A stretch of DNA of 64,000 nucleotides, taken from contig NZ_JBBVGT010000002.1 of NCBI RefSeq assembly GCF_042159835.1, forward strand, positions 992,001-1,056,000. Direction: 5' to 3'. The notes beneath the pieces are model-generated. The model made no database searches and was not told the origin of the DNA. It saw nothing but the letters and a program-made list of their open reading frames with translations. This DNA is from Albibacterium profundi (GTDB lineage Bacteria; Bacteroidota; Bacteroidia; Sphingobacteriales; Sphingobacteriaceae). Position numbers and translations under genes: made by a program. This document shows, piece after piece, positions 1 through 8,596 of the stretch (the stretch's first letter is position 1; each line of letters opens with the position of its first letter).

Positions 1-653
1 GCAGCAATGTTGAAGTGATATTTCGGCACATTATAAGCTGAGTTCTTTATTAAAGGAAGGCCTTCCTCCAAATCTTTCTCGATCATCTCATAAGTGGAAG
101 CAACCGTTCCACGATCATATTGACCAAACACCACCGTTTCCGGTTCAGTAACATATGGTATTCCCGGTGAGGAATTATCGCCTGCTGGGTCATAAGTCTT
201 AGCATAAAGCACTGCGAGCATAAAATGTGCGTAAGCGCGGGCGACTAAGGCTTCGCCTTTATAAGGCAGATACTCCTCATTGTCCGATTCCTCCGCGATT
301 GCCGCCAAAGCCTGATTTGCTGCGGCGATCGCTTCATAGCTATTATTCCAATAAAACGTTGGAGATCCTTGTGCCCGACTATCTACATCTTCCCAATGAT
401 ATGGGTCGACATAACGCTGATCTTCACTGCCTACGCCCTCTCCCTTATCCTCTGCGTTATCTGATGCAGATTCAGCGAAAGTTATATAGTCAGCTTTCGG
501 ATAAGCGGAAACCAACAGTTCCCCAACTTTTTCTACTGAATTAAGCTTCGTCCTCATATCCGGCGCATGCTCGAGATACTTTTTACACCCTGCTGAAAAG
601 ATAAGAGCGGCACCCAGTATATATATAAATGTATATTGTTTTCTATTTTTCAT
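1..653 (-). CDS. SusD/RagB-family outer-membrane lipoprotein, N-terminal part (runs off left edge)
   Basis: The N-terminal ~217 residues of a SusD-like protein are present; the rest lies left of the window. SusD proteins sit on the cell surface as the lid of the matching SusC transporter and bind the nutrient ligand. The start reads MKNRKQYTFIY and is followed by a hydrophobic stretch and a lipobox ending at Cys23 (FSAGC), then KKYLE, the usual SusD beginning. Further on come YWNNSYEAIAAANQAL and GEALVARAYAHFML, which match the helical TPR-like core of the family. An in-frame ATG two codons upstream (659) is the alternative start. It follows the SusC stop by only ~10 nt, so the two genes are co-transcribed. 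It was read directly from the minus strand because it has no stop within the window. Confidence 0.9.
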   Translation of the reverse strand, partial: MKNRKQYTFIYILGAALIFSAGCKKYLEHAPDMRTKLNSVEKVGELLVSAYPKADYITFAESASDNAEDKGEGVGSEDQRYVDPYHWEDVDSRAQGSPTFYWNNSYEAIAAANQALAAIAEESDNEEYLPYKGEALVARAYAHFMLAVLYAKTYDPAGDNSSPGIPYVTEPETVVFGQYDRGTVASTYEMIEKDLEEGLPLIKNSAYNVPKYHFNIA

Positions 654-664
654 ATCCATTACTA

Positions 665-3600
665 TTAAAACCCAACTTTTAACGATAGTGTAAATTGTCT
701 TGGCATTGGCAAAGCAACCCCACCAGATCCGAAGAACTCAGGATCCTGTCCATTTAATCTACTATCCGAATAGATTAACCAAAGATTATTTGCCACTAGA
801 CTTAAGGATGCATTTGTTACACCTAGCTTCTTAAAGGCATTCGATGGTAGTTGGTAAGATAAGTTAACCTGCTTTAGGCGGACAAAGTCGCCATCAGCTA
901 CCCTCACAGATGAATAGTTATAACTATTATATGGATTCTGACTACCTACTCTAGATGCTACATAGCGGTCCATAATCGATGGTACATTCGTCCATTCTTC
1001 GTCACCCGGCATTACCCAGCGGTTTAAGAAGTCCTTAGACATTGAAGACTGATCAGTATAGCTGTTTCTAAACGAAGGATCCAGTCGCACCTTGTTCCCC
1101 TGTGCAAAGGTCACTAGTGCAGAAAGTGATACGTTTTTAAATTTAACCGAGTTATAGAAACCACCTGTAAAAACAGGATCTACCGGGCCCTCATATGTTA
1201 GATATTGAGACTCATCGCTTTGGAAATATACTTCACTACTTTCTTCACCATCTTCATTAATAAAAACTGGATAACCCTCGTCATGATCTAGTCCGACAAA
1301 TGGAATCGAGAATAATCCTCGGTAAGGATATCCTTCTTTCGGACCGCCGTCTTGCACAATCAAGCTCCAAATGTTAGGCTTGTTTTCCAACTTCGTAATT
1401 TCACCCACATGGTATCCGAAGTTAAACTGCGTTCTCCAAGTCCAGTCCGACGTTCTTACTGCAGTTGCACCTAACGTTCCCTCTAATCCATGGGATTCCA
1501 TATCAGCATAATTGGCCATTTTCACTTCTTCACCACCAATCCCGGAGGTTCGGATTGCTCCAATCAAATCAAAGCTACTTCTCTTGTACCAATCAACTGT
1601 TAGAGTGATCCGATTATTGAGAAAGCCAATATCAGCGCCAATATTGGTTTCATATTGTTTTTCCCACGTCAATTCGGAATTCTCCAAACCAGCAATTAAC
1701 AAGGCAGTTTCCATTTCTGATAAATAAGGTCTTCTTGTACTCTGGTTTTGAAGCACCAAACTAGAATTACTCGCCGCACCCATACTAGCTGTTAAACCAT
1801 ATGTAGCACGAAGAGTAGCTTGACTCACCACATTTTGAGACTGCATAAAGGGCTCTGTATCAATATTCCACGCACCGCTCACGTTCCATGTTGGCAACCA
1901 GCGGGCTGTTCGTGACTCACCCAGTAAGTTCGAGCCGTCATAACGTAGAGTTGCATTCAAACTGTATTTCCCATCGTATGAATATGCTGCACGACCCATA
2001 TAGGCCAAGTAACGATCGTAACGATAGGTCATGCCATAATAGTTCAGATTGCCTTCCACATTTTGTTTCACAATGTTCGGATCGATATAAGGCACACCGC
2101 CACGATCAAACTGATAGCCATAGCCATCAAAAAATCGATTCTGCCGATTAGCAAAACGCATTTCCGCTGATGAATATACATTCACCATATGCTTTTCGTC
2201 AAAAGTATGATTCCACTCCACACCATGACGCATATAGTAACTAACAAGGCCGTCTGATTCTGTATTATAGAACCCTCCATAAGGGAGCACCGAAACTGGC
2301 AATGCAGTGGGATTATCAGGATTACTATATAAAAACCTATTTGCATTTCTAATCGTTGCATCCTCTGGAAAGATACCGGCCCTATAAGCCTGCGGCATAT
2401 TCGAGTTTTCATGAATCTTATGCTCTTGATCCGTTTTCGCATAACGATAAGCACCGTCGAACGAATAGCGCAGTTCATCAAGAATATTATACTTCAATCC
2501 ACCTTGCACCTTGAAATCTATCATCGTCAAGTCCATGGTATTATATTCCAATTCATTAAAAATATTAAACGGAGCATAATACCTTGTGAAATATTCCAGA
2601 TCACCGTTTTCGTCAAAGGCAGTCATGGTACGACTGGTATTCAGCGCATAGCTAAATGGGTTTATGTCAAAATCACGATCATACTCACCAGTTACAGGAT
2701 TACTTTTACGACCCTGAGATCCCGGTGCCTGCTGATCCCTTATGGAACCCTGAGTAATTAACTCGATCGAGAGGCGGTCGTTAAGCTGGAACGTACCACG
2801 AACGTTCCCTGTGAATCGCTTTACTTGATCACCAATAGTCCAACCGTTATCATGCAGAAAAGACGTAGAACCATAGAATTGTGAACGTTCTGAACCAGAT
2901 GTCAAGCTCACCGAATGCTCTTGCATCAATGAATTATCAAACAGTAGATCAAACCAATTTGTATTGGCTTTCGCATACCGTTGAAGAAAATCAACCTCCG
3001 ACCCAACATCATTTCGTAGTGTAAAACTATCAGTGTCAGGGTTGTATTCGTACATTTGATTATACATCTTCGAGAAGATCCCCCCTTCAGACGATCTCGA
3101 TGCACCCGCATGATTCAGAAACCCTTTATTTTTCATTTCAATAAAAACCGACATTTGGTCTGCCGAGTTCAAAATATCGAAGGTACTATAAGTAGGTTTT
3201 AAATAGGTCGAGAAATTTCCCGTATATGACACTACTGGTTTACCGTCGGTCTTTCTACCCTTCTTGGTTGTTACAACAATCACCCCGTTCATCGCCCTCG
3301 CACCATAAAGCGCCGTAGCAGAAGCATCTTTTAGAATTTCAAAGCTCGCAATATCATCCGGATTTAAGCCTGCCACCGAAGAACCAATCAATGTTGAAGG
3401 GTCACCGGTCGACAATTGCTCATTGGAAATATTCACCACATCTTCTAGGATAATGCCATCGATCACCCATAAAGGTTTATTATCACCAGTTATCGACGTC
3501 GCACCCCGGATCCTGATTTTAGGAGCAGCTCCGAACGTCCCCGAAACATTCTGCACCGATACGCCCGCTACTTGCCCTTCCAGCATCCGACTCACATCGG

Positions 3601-4390
3601 CAATTCCATCACGCTTGACGTCCTCTGCCTTCAAGGTTGCTGAAGCTCCCGTAAAAAACTTCCGACTCAAGTTTTGATATCCTGTAGAAACCACTTCCAC
3701 ATCGCGTAAAACACTTACATCCATCTCTAACTGAAGATTAATTGTGTTTGCAGTCCCTACAGAACGTTCAATTGATTTATATCCCAGCATATTGAAAACG
3801 AGCACATCGCCTTGCGAAGCATTGATCGCATACCGTCCATTTTCATCAGTGCTGGTAGCCTGCTGCGAACCTTTGATTAGAATAGTGACTCCTGGCATTG
3901 GTGAGCCGTTCTCATCAGTAACGACCCCACTTATAAGCTGCTGCTTGAAACTTGTTGCCGACGCAGGAACGGGTGAACTACGTCTTACCACAACTACATT
4001 ATCTTCAATTGTGTACGTTAGAGGTTGATCTCTAAAGATAGTCTCCAGTACTTCTTCAATAGAAGCATTTTCCACATCAATGTTTACCGGATTCGCCTCG
4101 CTAAGCATCTCTGGACTATAAATAAAGTCCAAACCATTTTTTTCGTTCAACTCCGAAAAAATCTGCTTAATTGACGTATTGGTTTCATTTAAGGTGATTC
4201 GCTGGGCAAAGCCTTCTGCGCTTACTTGCATTAGCGCTACAATCAAAAAGGCAATCGTTAAATTAACACGCATAATTATCTTCTTATAAATAAGAATGTC
4301 TAACAACGCGGGATGCTTCTTTCGAGCAGTCATATGCAGGCGCTTGAGAAAAGCCTGTATCCCCGCCTTGAACTTAAGGTAGAATTTCAT
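665..4390 (-). CDS. SusC/RagA-type TonB-dependent transporter with STN signalling domain
   Basis: 1241-aa outer-membrane transporter that, energised by TonB, imports a nutrient bound by the neighbouring SusD. A long positively charged N-terminus precedes the signal peptide (MRVNLTIAFLIVALMQ, from residue 40; ATG also at 4273). Residues ~64-136 form an STN/secretin-TonB short domain (RITLNETNTSIKQIFSEL), the part that signals to FecR. A carboxypeptidase-regulatory-like domain follows (~152-235, ISGVVTDENGSPMPGVTI), then the plug (~240-375) with the SusC signatures PLWVIDGI and LKDASATALYGARAMNGVI, then the beta-barrel ending in aromatic LSLKVGF. The STN domain together with the upstream FecR and ECF sigma genes implies substrate-induced trans-envelope regulation. 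The substrate cannot be read from the sequence. Confidence 0.95.
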   Translation of the reverse strand: MKFYLKFKAGIQAFLKRLHMTARKKHPALLDILIYKKIIMRVNLTIAFLIVALMQVSAEGFAQRITLNETNTSIKQIFSELNEKNGLDFIYSPEMLSEANPVNIDVENASIEEVLETIFRDQPLTYTIEDNVVVVRRSSPVPASATSFKQQLISGVVTDENGSPMPGVTILIKGSQQATSTDENGRYAINASQGDVLVFNMLGYKSIERSVGTANTINLQLEMDVSVLRDVEVVSTGYQNLSRKFFTGASATLKAEDVKRDGIADVSRMLEGQVAGVSVQNVSGTFGAAPKIRIRGATSITGDNKPLWVIDGIILEDVVNISNEQLSTGDPSTLIGSSVAGLNPDDIASFEILKDASATALYGARAMNGVIVVTTKKGRKTDGKPVVSYTGNFSTYLKPTYSTFDILNSADQMSVFIEMKNKGFLNHAGASRSSEGGIFSKMYNQMYEYNPDTDSFTLRNDVGSEVDFLQRYAKANTNWFDLLFDNSLMQEHSVSLTSGSERSQFYGSTSFLHDNGWTIGDQVKRFTGNVRGTFQLNDRLSIELITQGSIRDQQAPGSQGRKSNPVTGEYDRDFDINPFSYALNTSRTMTAFDENGDLEYFTRYYAPFNIFNELEYNTMDLTMIDFKVQGGLKYNILDELRYSFDGAYRYAKTDQEHKIHENSNMPQAYRAGIFPEDATIRNANRFLYSNPDNPTALPVSVLPYGGFYNTESDGLVSYYMRHGVEWNHTFDEKHMVNVYSSAEMRFANRQNRFFDGYGYQFDRGGVPYIDPNIVKQNVEGNLNYYGMTYRYDRYLAYMGRAAYSYDGKYSLNATLRYDGSNLLGESRTARWLPTWNVSGAWNIDTEPFMQSQNVVSQATLRATYGLTASMGAASNSSLVLQNQSTRRPYLSEMETALLIAGLENSELTWEKQYETNIGADIGFLNNRITLTVDWYKRSSFDLIGAIRTSGIGGEEVKMANYADMESHGLEGTLGATAVRTSDWTWRTQFNFGYHVGEITKLENKPNIWSLIVQDGGPKEGYPYRGLFSIPFVGLDHDEGYPVFINEDGEESSEVYFQSDESQYLTYEGPVDPVFTGGFYNSVKFKNVSLSALVTFAQGNKVRLDPSFRNSYTDQSSMSKDFLNRWVMPGDEEWTNVPSIMDRYVASRVGSQNPYNSYNYSSVRVADGDFVRLKQVNLSYQLPSNAFKKLGVTNASLSLVANNLWLIYSDSRLNGQDPEFFGSGGVALPMPRQFTLSLKVGF

Positions 4391-4445
4391 ACATTTGAAT
4401 TGTTTGGGTTTAAATTGTAAGTTTTTAACAAACTGGTACTCAACA

Positions 4446-4474
4446 GTCCGGCGATGGTTGCAACATCTCCGGAC
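4446..4474. other. hairpin between fecR-like gene and susC
   Basis: GTCCGG (4446-4451) pairs with CCGGAC (4469-4474), and inside it GATG (4453-4456) pairs with CATC (4464-4467). A run of seven T follows on the plus strand, which is the antisense direction; on the minus strand, where the genes are read, an A-run precedes the hairpin and no T-run follows. It may stop antisense transcription or set the 5' end and stability of the susC transcript. Confidence 0.6.
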
Positions 4475-4499
4475 ATTTTTTTAATATGTTGTGTAAGTT

Positions 4500-5714
4500 T
4501 TATCGCATCACCGTAACCCTCCTTTCCAACCCGTTCGCTTTTTTTACTTCATTCACTTCAAAACGAACGATTCCGGTCAATGCTAATTTTTCCAAAACCT
4601 TATCTATATTATCGTATTGAGACAAGGAGCCAGTAAAGTTTACCCCTTTCATGTTCCCGTTATAGACCACGTTTACATCATACCATCGACCTATCCTCTT
4701 CATAATCTCTGTGATATTTTCACCGGTAAACACAAATTTACCTTTTGTCCAGGCCACCGCTTTGTCCGCTGGGATCTGTTCGTCTATAAATTCGTTTCTA
4801 TCCCAACGAACAGTTTCACCAACATTTAAGATTCTTTCCACCTTTGATAAATCATCAGCAATTGCAGTTAACCGCACCTTACCCTCTAGTAGCGTAGTTT
4901 GTGTAGAAGCATCGTCCTCATAGGCGGTCACATTAAAATGCGTTCCCAACACTTCTATTTCTTGATTGGCGGTGCTTACAATAAACGGCACCTTTTTCTT
5001 CCCATTTGCTGATAACTGTGGTTTAATCTCAAAGTATGCTTCACCTGTCAAATACACTACTCGTTCATTATCATCAAAACTCGTTTGATACCGAATAGAT
5101 GATGCAGAGTTCAACCAGACGAGGCTGCCGTCAGGCAATGTTACCTTGAACTGGCCACCACGCGGCGTACTCATCGTATTAAAAGGAGCATCCTCTTGTC
5201 CCAAAACATGATCTAATACCGTATAAGAAATTGCTCCATCTTCATTTTTGACAACTTTAAAGCCTTCTTCCTGAATTGCTTCACCCACGGCGATCGTTTT
5301 TAAATCAATCTTAGTCCCATTTTCCAATGTTAAAATAGCTTTATTCCCACCCGGCGAAACAACAATCTCGTTTTTTACCATTTCATCACTCCCCAAGTCA
5401 ATACTCTGTTGCAGGTAGAGAAACAGTCCTAGAGACAACACAGCTATTGCTATAACGGCGACTTTTAAAGTCCATCTCCATTCCGTATGTTTCCTTTTTT
5501 GCCCATTATTTAGTGATGCTAATTCAGGTCTACTAATAAGTTCACGCCAAATTCGCGAACGGATATTCGTCTGTTCCAATTCGTTAAAACCATCCAGAAA
5601 ATCCCTTTTTCTACCAAAATGTTTATACCATTGGTCTAGCTCCTCTCTTTCTGAAGAAGTTGCTCGGGGCGTTTTACAGATATCAATCAAATAGGACAGT
5701 CGTTCCTTGGTCAT
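4500..5714 (-). CDS. FecR-family anti-sigma factor
   Basis: 404-aa single-pass inner-membrane regulator that holds the ECF sigma factor and releases it when the STN domain of the SusC protein signals substrate. The N-terminal cytoplasmic part (~1-85) is charged; one membrane segment lies at ~86-105 (LKVAVIAIAVLSLGLFLYL). The periplasmic FecR domain (~180-285) carries TPRGGQFKVTLPDGSLVWLN, the family hallmark. The C-terminal ~330-385 region (FTGENITEIMKRIGRWYDV) is the DUF4974-type domain found in Bacteroidota FecR proteins. It lies between the sigma gene upstream (66-nt gap) and susC downstream, the standard order of such loci. Confidence 0.95.
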   Translation of the reverse strand: MTKERLSYLIDICKTPRATSSEREELDQWYKHFGRKRDFLDGFNELEQTNIRSRIWRELISRPELASLNNGQKRKHTEWRWTLKVAVIAIAVLSLGLFLYLQQSIDLGSDEMVKNEIVVSPGGNKAILTLENGTKIDLKTIAVGEAIQEEGFKVVKNEDGAISYTVLDHVLGQEDAPFNTMSTPRGGQFKVTLPDGSLVWLNSASSIRYQTSFDDNERVVYLTGEAYFEIKPQLSANGKKKVPFIVSTANQEIEVLGTHFNVTAYEDDASTQTTLLEGKVRLTAIADDLSKVERILNVGETVRWDRNEFIDEQIPADKAVAWTKGKFVFTGENITEIMKRIGRWYDVNVVYNGNMKGVNFTGSLSQYDNIDKVLEKLALTGIVRFEVNEVKKANGLERRVTVMR

Positions 5715-5779
5715 AGCATGAGATTCTATAACCTATATCGTTTAAAGTCGGATTACCCCTTGCTTTAGGTAGAAAAAAA

Positions 5780-6361
5780 TTAATAAGGTATATATGAGAT
5801 AAGAAAAATCAGTGAATAGAGGTATAATTCCGTCATGTAACTTCTAAGAAGTTTTCTTGCATACGAGATATGTCCTTCCACTGTTTTTTCTGAAATCTGA
5901 AGCATCTCAGCTATCATCTTATTGCTCAGATCTTGTTGTTTCATTAAAAATACTTCACGACACCTTTTAGGCAAGGTCTCTGAGAATTCAATAATCTTTT
6001 CCTTTACTTCCTTTTCCTCCAACAGATCGTGGCTGGAGATAGCAGTCACTGGCGGCTGGACAGAAAGCGTGTCTTGATATTTTTTTGATGAAATCTGTTT
6101 ACGAATTTCATCAATGACTTTGTTTTTTAGAACCGAATGAAGATACGGTGATAGTGAATCGCTAACTTGTACAGTGTCTCTTTTAACATATAGATTCAAA
6201 AAAGTCTCTTGAACCATCTCTTCAGCGAGCGGAGCACTTTGAAGCTTTTGGTAAGCCGAATTATATAGCACCCTCCAGTAGCGATTGTATATCTCTTGAA
6301 ATGCTAACCCATTGTCCTTTCTTACCAAGGCAAGCAGTTGTAGATCATTCAAGCTCTTCAT
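5780..6361 (-). CDS. RNA polymerase ECF sigma factor (sigma-70 family, Bacteroidota type)
   Basis: 193-aa sigma factor that would direct transcription of the downstream transporter genes when released by FecR. Region 2 lies at ~15-80 (FQEIYNRYWRVLYNSAYQKL, then AEEMVQETFLNLYVKR) and region 4 at ~125-172 (LPKRCREVFLMKQQDLSNKMIAEML, then the helix-turn-helix ISEKTVEGHISYARKLL). There is no sigma region 1 or 3, as expected of ECF members. The hydrophobic C-terminal tail (LYLYSLIFLISYIPY) is unusual for a soluble protein and may contribute to FecR or membrane contact. The ATG at 6361 gives the family's usual length. A 9-bp dyad lies just upstream. Confidence 0.95.
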   Translation of the reverse strand: MKSLNDLQLLALVRKDNGLAFQEIYNRYWRVLYNSAYQKLQSAPLAEEMVQETFLNLYVKRDTVQVSDSLSPYLHSVLKNKVIDEIRKQISSKKYQDTLSVQPPVTAISSHDLLEEKEVKEKIIEFSETLPKRCREVFLMKQQDLSNKMIAEMLQISEKTVEGHISYARKLLRSYMTELYLYSLIFLISYIPY

Positions 6362-6379
6362 TTGACTTCAAAAAAGATT

Positions 6380-6436
6380 GTATCAATAATTTAGTATTGT
6401 GAAGTTAATAAAAAATAATTGTAAAACTATTGATAC
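6380..6436. promoter_or_regulatory. 9-bp inverted repeat upstream of the ECF sigma gene
   Basis: GTATCAATA (6380-6388) and its exact reverse complement TATTGATAC (6428-6436) flank a 39-nt AT-rich spacer lying between the AI-2E gene stop and the sigma gene start. It could be a regulator site around the sigma promoter. A weak end-of-transcript stem for the AI-2E gene is an alternative. Function is inferred. Confidence 0.35.
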
Positions 6437-6445
6437 CGAAAAAGA

Positions 6446-7534
6446 TCATCGCCTTTTTCCACGCAACCAATTATGAAATCTTTTCGATGGCGTTTCTTTA
6501 TCTGGATTACCGATTAATGTTCCATAAGGTTTGAGCGAATCCACATGATCAAAGACAATTTTAACCATGCTCAATAAGGGTACAAACAAAATCATACCGG
6601 GTATGCCCCATACAAAACCACCGCAGATAATAATTAAAATCGTAGCTAGAGCACTTAACTTCACTTCGCCACCCATAAAAAACGGCGTTACGAAATAATT
6701 ATCAATTCCTTGAATCACGCTAAAGGTAATGATTACCCAAATAGCCGGTTCAAAACTATCAAATGTTACCAAAGCCATAATCACTGGAAATACCGCTGCC
6801 AATATCGGCCCAACATAGGGAATGATGTTTACGATGGCTGCTGCCCCCGCCAACAAGAGAGCATTTTCAACACCAATCGCAACCAATGCAATATAATAAA
6901 GCACAAACAAGATACTCATGGAAATGATGCGACCTAATAAATATTGTTGCGAAACTTTGGTTATCCGATTCAGCACCTCATGCTTCTCACCCTTGTCCTC
7001 CATCTTCAAAATCTGGAAAAAGAAAGCACGATATTTCTCCTTATCAAATAGCAATAAGAATGTCACTACCAACGTAATAATGATCTGCACGATTACCCCG
7101 GTAACCCCTGTCAACAGCGTAGTGAAATAAGTAGCCGACGATTCCCCCATCGTCTTCACCTGTGATTTAAGGTATTCCTTTTGTGACTCTACCGAATAGT
7201 TGAATGTCGTTTGCACATAGTCATGAAGATAGTTTATCAGCTCATTTGCCCGCTGTTCAATTCGTGGAAGCTCATTCTTCAAACTAGCCACCTGACCCAC
7301 CAGCACCATCATGATCATAAAGATAAAAGCAAGAAGAATGACGATCACAAGAATCGTTGAAAAGACCCTTTTCCAACCTTTACGATCAAGAAAATCAATC
7401 AGTGGAACCATCAGCATGGCTAAAACTCCGGCAAAAGCAATGGGTATTAGTATTGGCTTTCCATAGATAAGGACGACCACCAACAATATCCAAAACAAAA
7501 GAAAATGGTTAACCTTGGCGATGAGGCTTTTCAT
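6446..7534 (-). CDS. AI-2E family transporter (PerM/YdiK-like membrane protein), copy 1
   Basis: 362-aa polytopic inner-membrane protein. Hydrophobic segments lie at ~10-60 (two helices), ~60-85 and ~145-170, then in a dense cluster from ~205 to ~335. The middle, ~85-140, is a soluble alpha-helical portion (LKNELPRIEQRANELINYL). The segment NIIPYVGPILAAVFPVIMAL and the closing GMILFVPLLSMVKIVFDHV are typical of the AI-2E/UPF0118 family. Members have been linked to autoinducer-2 export or Na+/H+ antiport; which applies here cannot be seen. The basic tail SKRFHNWLRGKRR fits a cytoplasmic C-terminus. A paralogue lies at 48146-49216. Not obviously tied to the neighbouring sigma operon. Confidence 0.9.
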   Translation of the reverse strand: MKSLIAKVNHFLLFWILLVVVLIYGKPILIPIAFAGVLAMLMVPLIDFLDRKGWKRVFSTILVIVILLAFIFMIMMVLVGQVASLKNELPRIEQRANELINYLHDYVQTTFNYSVESQKEYLKSQVKTMGESSATYFTTLLTGVTGVIVQIIITLVVTFLLLFDKEKYRAFFFQILKMEDKGEKHEVLNRITKVSQQYLLGRIISMSILFVLYYIALVAIGVENALLLAGAAAIVNIIPYVGPILAAVFPVIMALVTFDSFEPAIWVIITFSVIQGIDNYFVTPFFMGGEVKLSALATILIIICGGFVWGIPGMILFVPLLSMVKIVFDHVDSLKPYGTLIGNPDKETPSKRFHNWLRGKRR

Positions 7535-7656
7535 AAGAGATAATTCTTGTTAGAATTTAACAGCGAACTGACATGAATGTTTTATCGTCTATTTACAGAC
7601 AGTGGGTGTCGATCTCAGACCTTTACACGCTATATTGATTAAAAATAAGACAAAAA

Positions 7657-7681
7657 AAGGGGCTACTTATCGCAGCCCCTT
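7657..7681 (-). terminator. intrinsic terminator of the SusC-SusD-DUF1735 operon
   Basis: AAGGGGCT (7657-7664) and AGCCCCTT (7674-7681) form a GC-rich stem with a 9-nt loop. Read on the minus strand it is followed by a run of seven U. It lies ~40 nt after the stop codon of the DUF1735 gene. Confidence 0.9.
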
Positions 7682-7718
7682 ATATTAAATATACAAAAAA
7701 TCCGGTTTTAACTGTATA

Positions 7719-8582
7719 CTACTTCTTTTTTACAAGTTTTTGTACACCCCAGTGTCCACTTGGAGGTAAATCATAATCTAAATATAGCGTTTCAGTCGCT
7801 TCGTCATAATAGTTCTTCGCTGGATCCAACGTACCCGCTGCAACTGAAGATTCACCAAGTCCAGATACCGCTACACTTATAACTTGTGTCGGATTTTCAG
7901 GATCTAATGTCACCGTTGTCTCGTTACTATATATTCCGATAAACGGAGCTGTAACAACTAAAGGTGTTACCGTTGAAAATGTTTGTTCATTTTCTCCAGA
8001 CCCGGCAGACGATTGGAACGTGTTAACATAAGTACCGTCCAAGATTGATTTCGGAGAAACGGCATAGAGTCCAGCCCCAAAGTTACCACTAATTTCTCCA
8101 ACAGATGCGGATTCGATTCTGATTGGTAACCCGTAATCAGTACTTAAGTCAAACAGACCTAACTTAATTTTAACAGGGATAGTTACTCTTTTTTCACCTT
8201 GTTTAATTACTGCGGAACCGCCGTTCGCTATTTCCAACCAGTCGGCGGGAATTACTTCATAATTGGCGTCATTATCCGCGTTATAAGTTTCCGCGATAGT
8301 TGGATCAACAACGATTTTAACATTTATGTCACTTGGTGCAGTTTCTGCACCTGAGTAACTAACTACCAAATCTAGTTCAACTTCATCCTGTGGATCAAAC
8401 GCAAGCGTCCAACTCGGATATGTAGACCCAGTCTCCGGAGATGTAACAGGAGCAATATTATACAATTCGATTACATTCGGAATATATCCGGGCGCTTCTG
8501 GTCCAACGATAGCATCGTCTTTCAGACAGGATGAAAATCCGACTGCCAGAAAGAGCGCAATTACATATATTATTTTTTTCAT
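7719..8582 (-). CDS. DUF1735-type surface lipoprotein of a SusCD operon
   Basis: 287-aa predicted lipoprotein. The signal peptide MKKIIYVIALFLAVGFSSC ends at Cys19; the next residues LKDD fit the Lys-Asp-Asp lipoprotein export signal that sends Bacteroidota lipoproteins to the outside of the cell. Residues ~45-155 look like a beta-sandwich of the DUF1735/BT_3987 N-terminal type (LDLVVSYSGAETAPSDINVKI, VTIPVKIKLGLFDLSTDYGLPIRIESA); the remaining half is also beta-rich. Such proteins are commonly the third gene of SusCD loci and are thought to help bind the ligand at the surface. It follows susD by 14 nt and ends the operon before a terminator. The exact ligand is unknown. Confidence 0.8.
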   Translation of the reverse strand: MKKIIYVIALFLAVGFSSCLKDDAIVGPEAPGYIPNVIELYNIAPVTSPETGSTYPSWTLAFDPQDEVELDLVVSYSGAETAPSDINVKIVVDPTIAETYNADNDANYEVIPADWLEIANGGSAVIKQGEKRVTIPVKIKLGLFDLSTDYGLPIRIESASVGEISGNFGAGLYAVSPKSILDGTYVNTFQSSAGSGENEQTFSTVTPLVVTAPFIGIYSNETTVTLDPENPTQVISVAVSGLGESSVAAGTLDPAKNYYDEATETLYLDYDLPPSGHWGVQKLVKKK

Positions 8583-8596
8583 TTTTTTTACTTTTA

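Noticed and set aside
227..544. 105-aa plus-strand frame opposite the partial SusD gene
   Set aside because: The minus strand here codes a clear SusD N-terminus with lipobox; the plus frame has no recognisable features and is a shadow.
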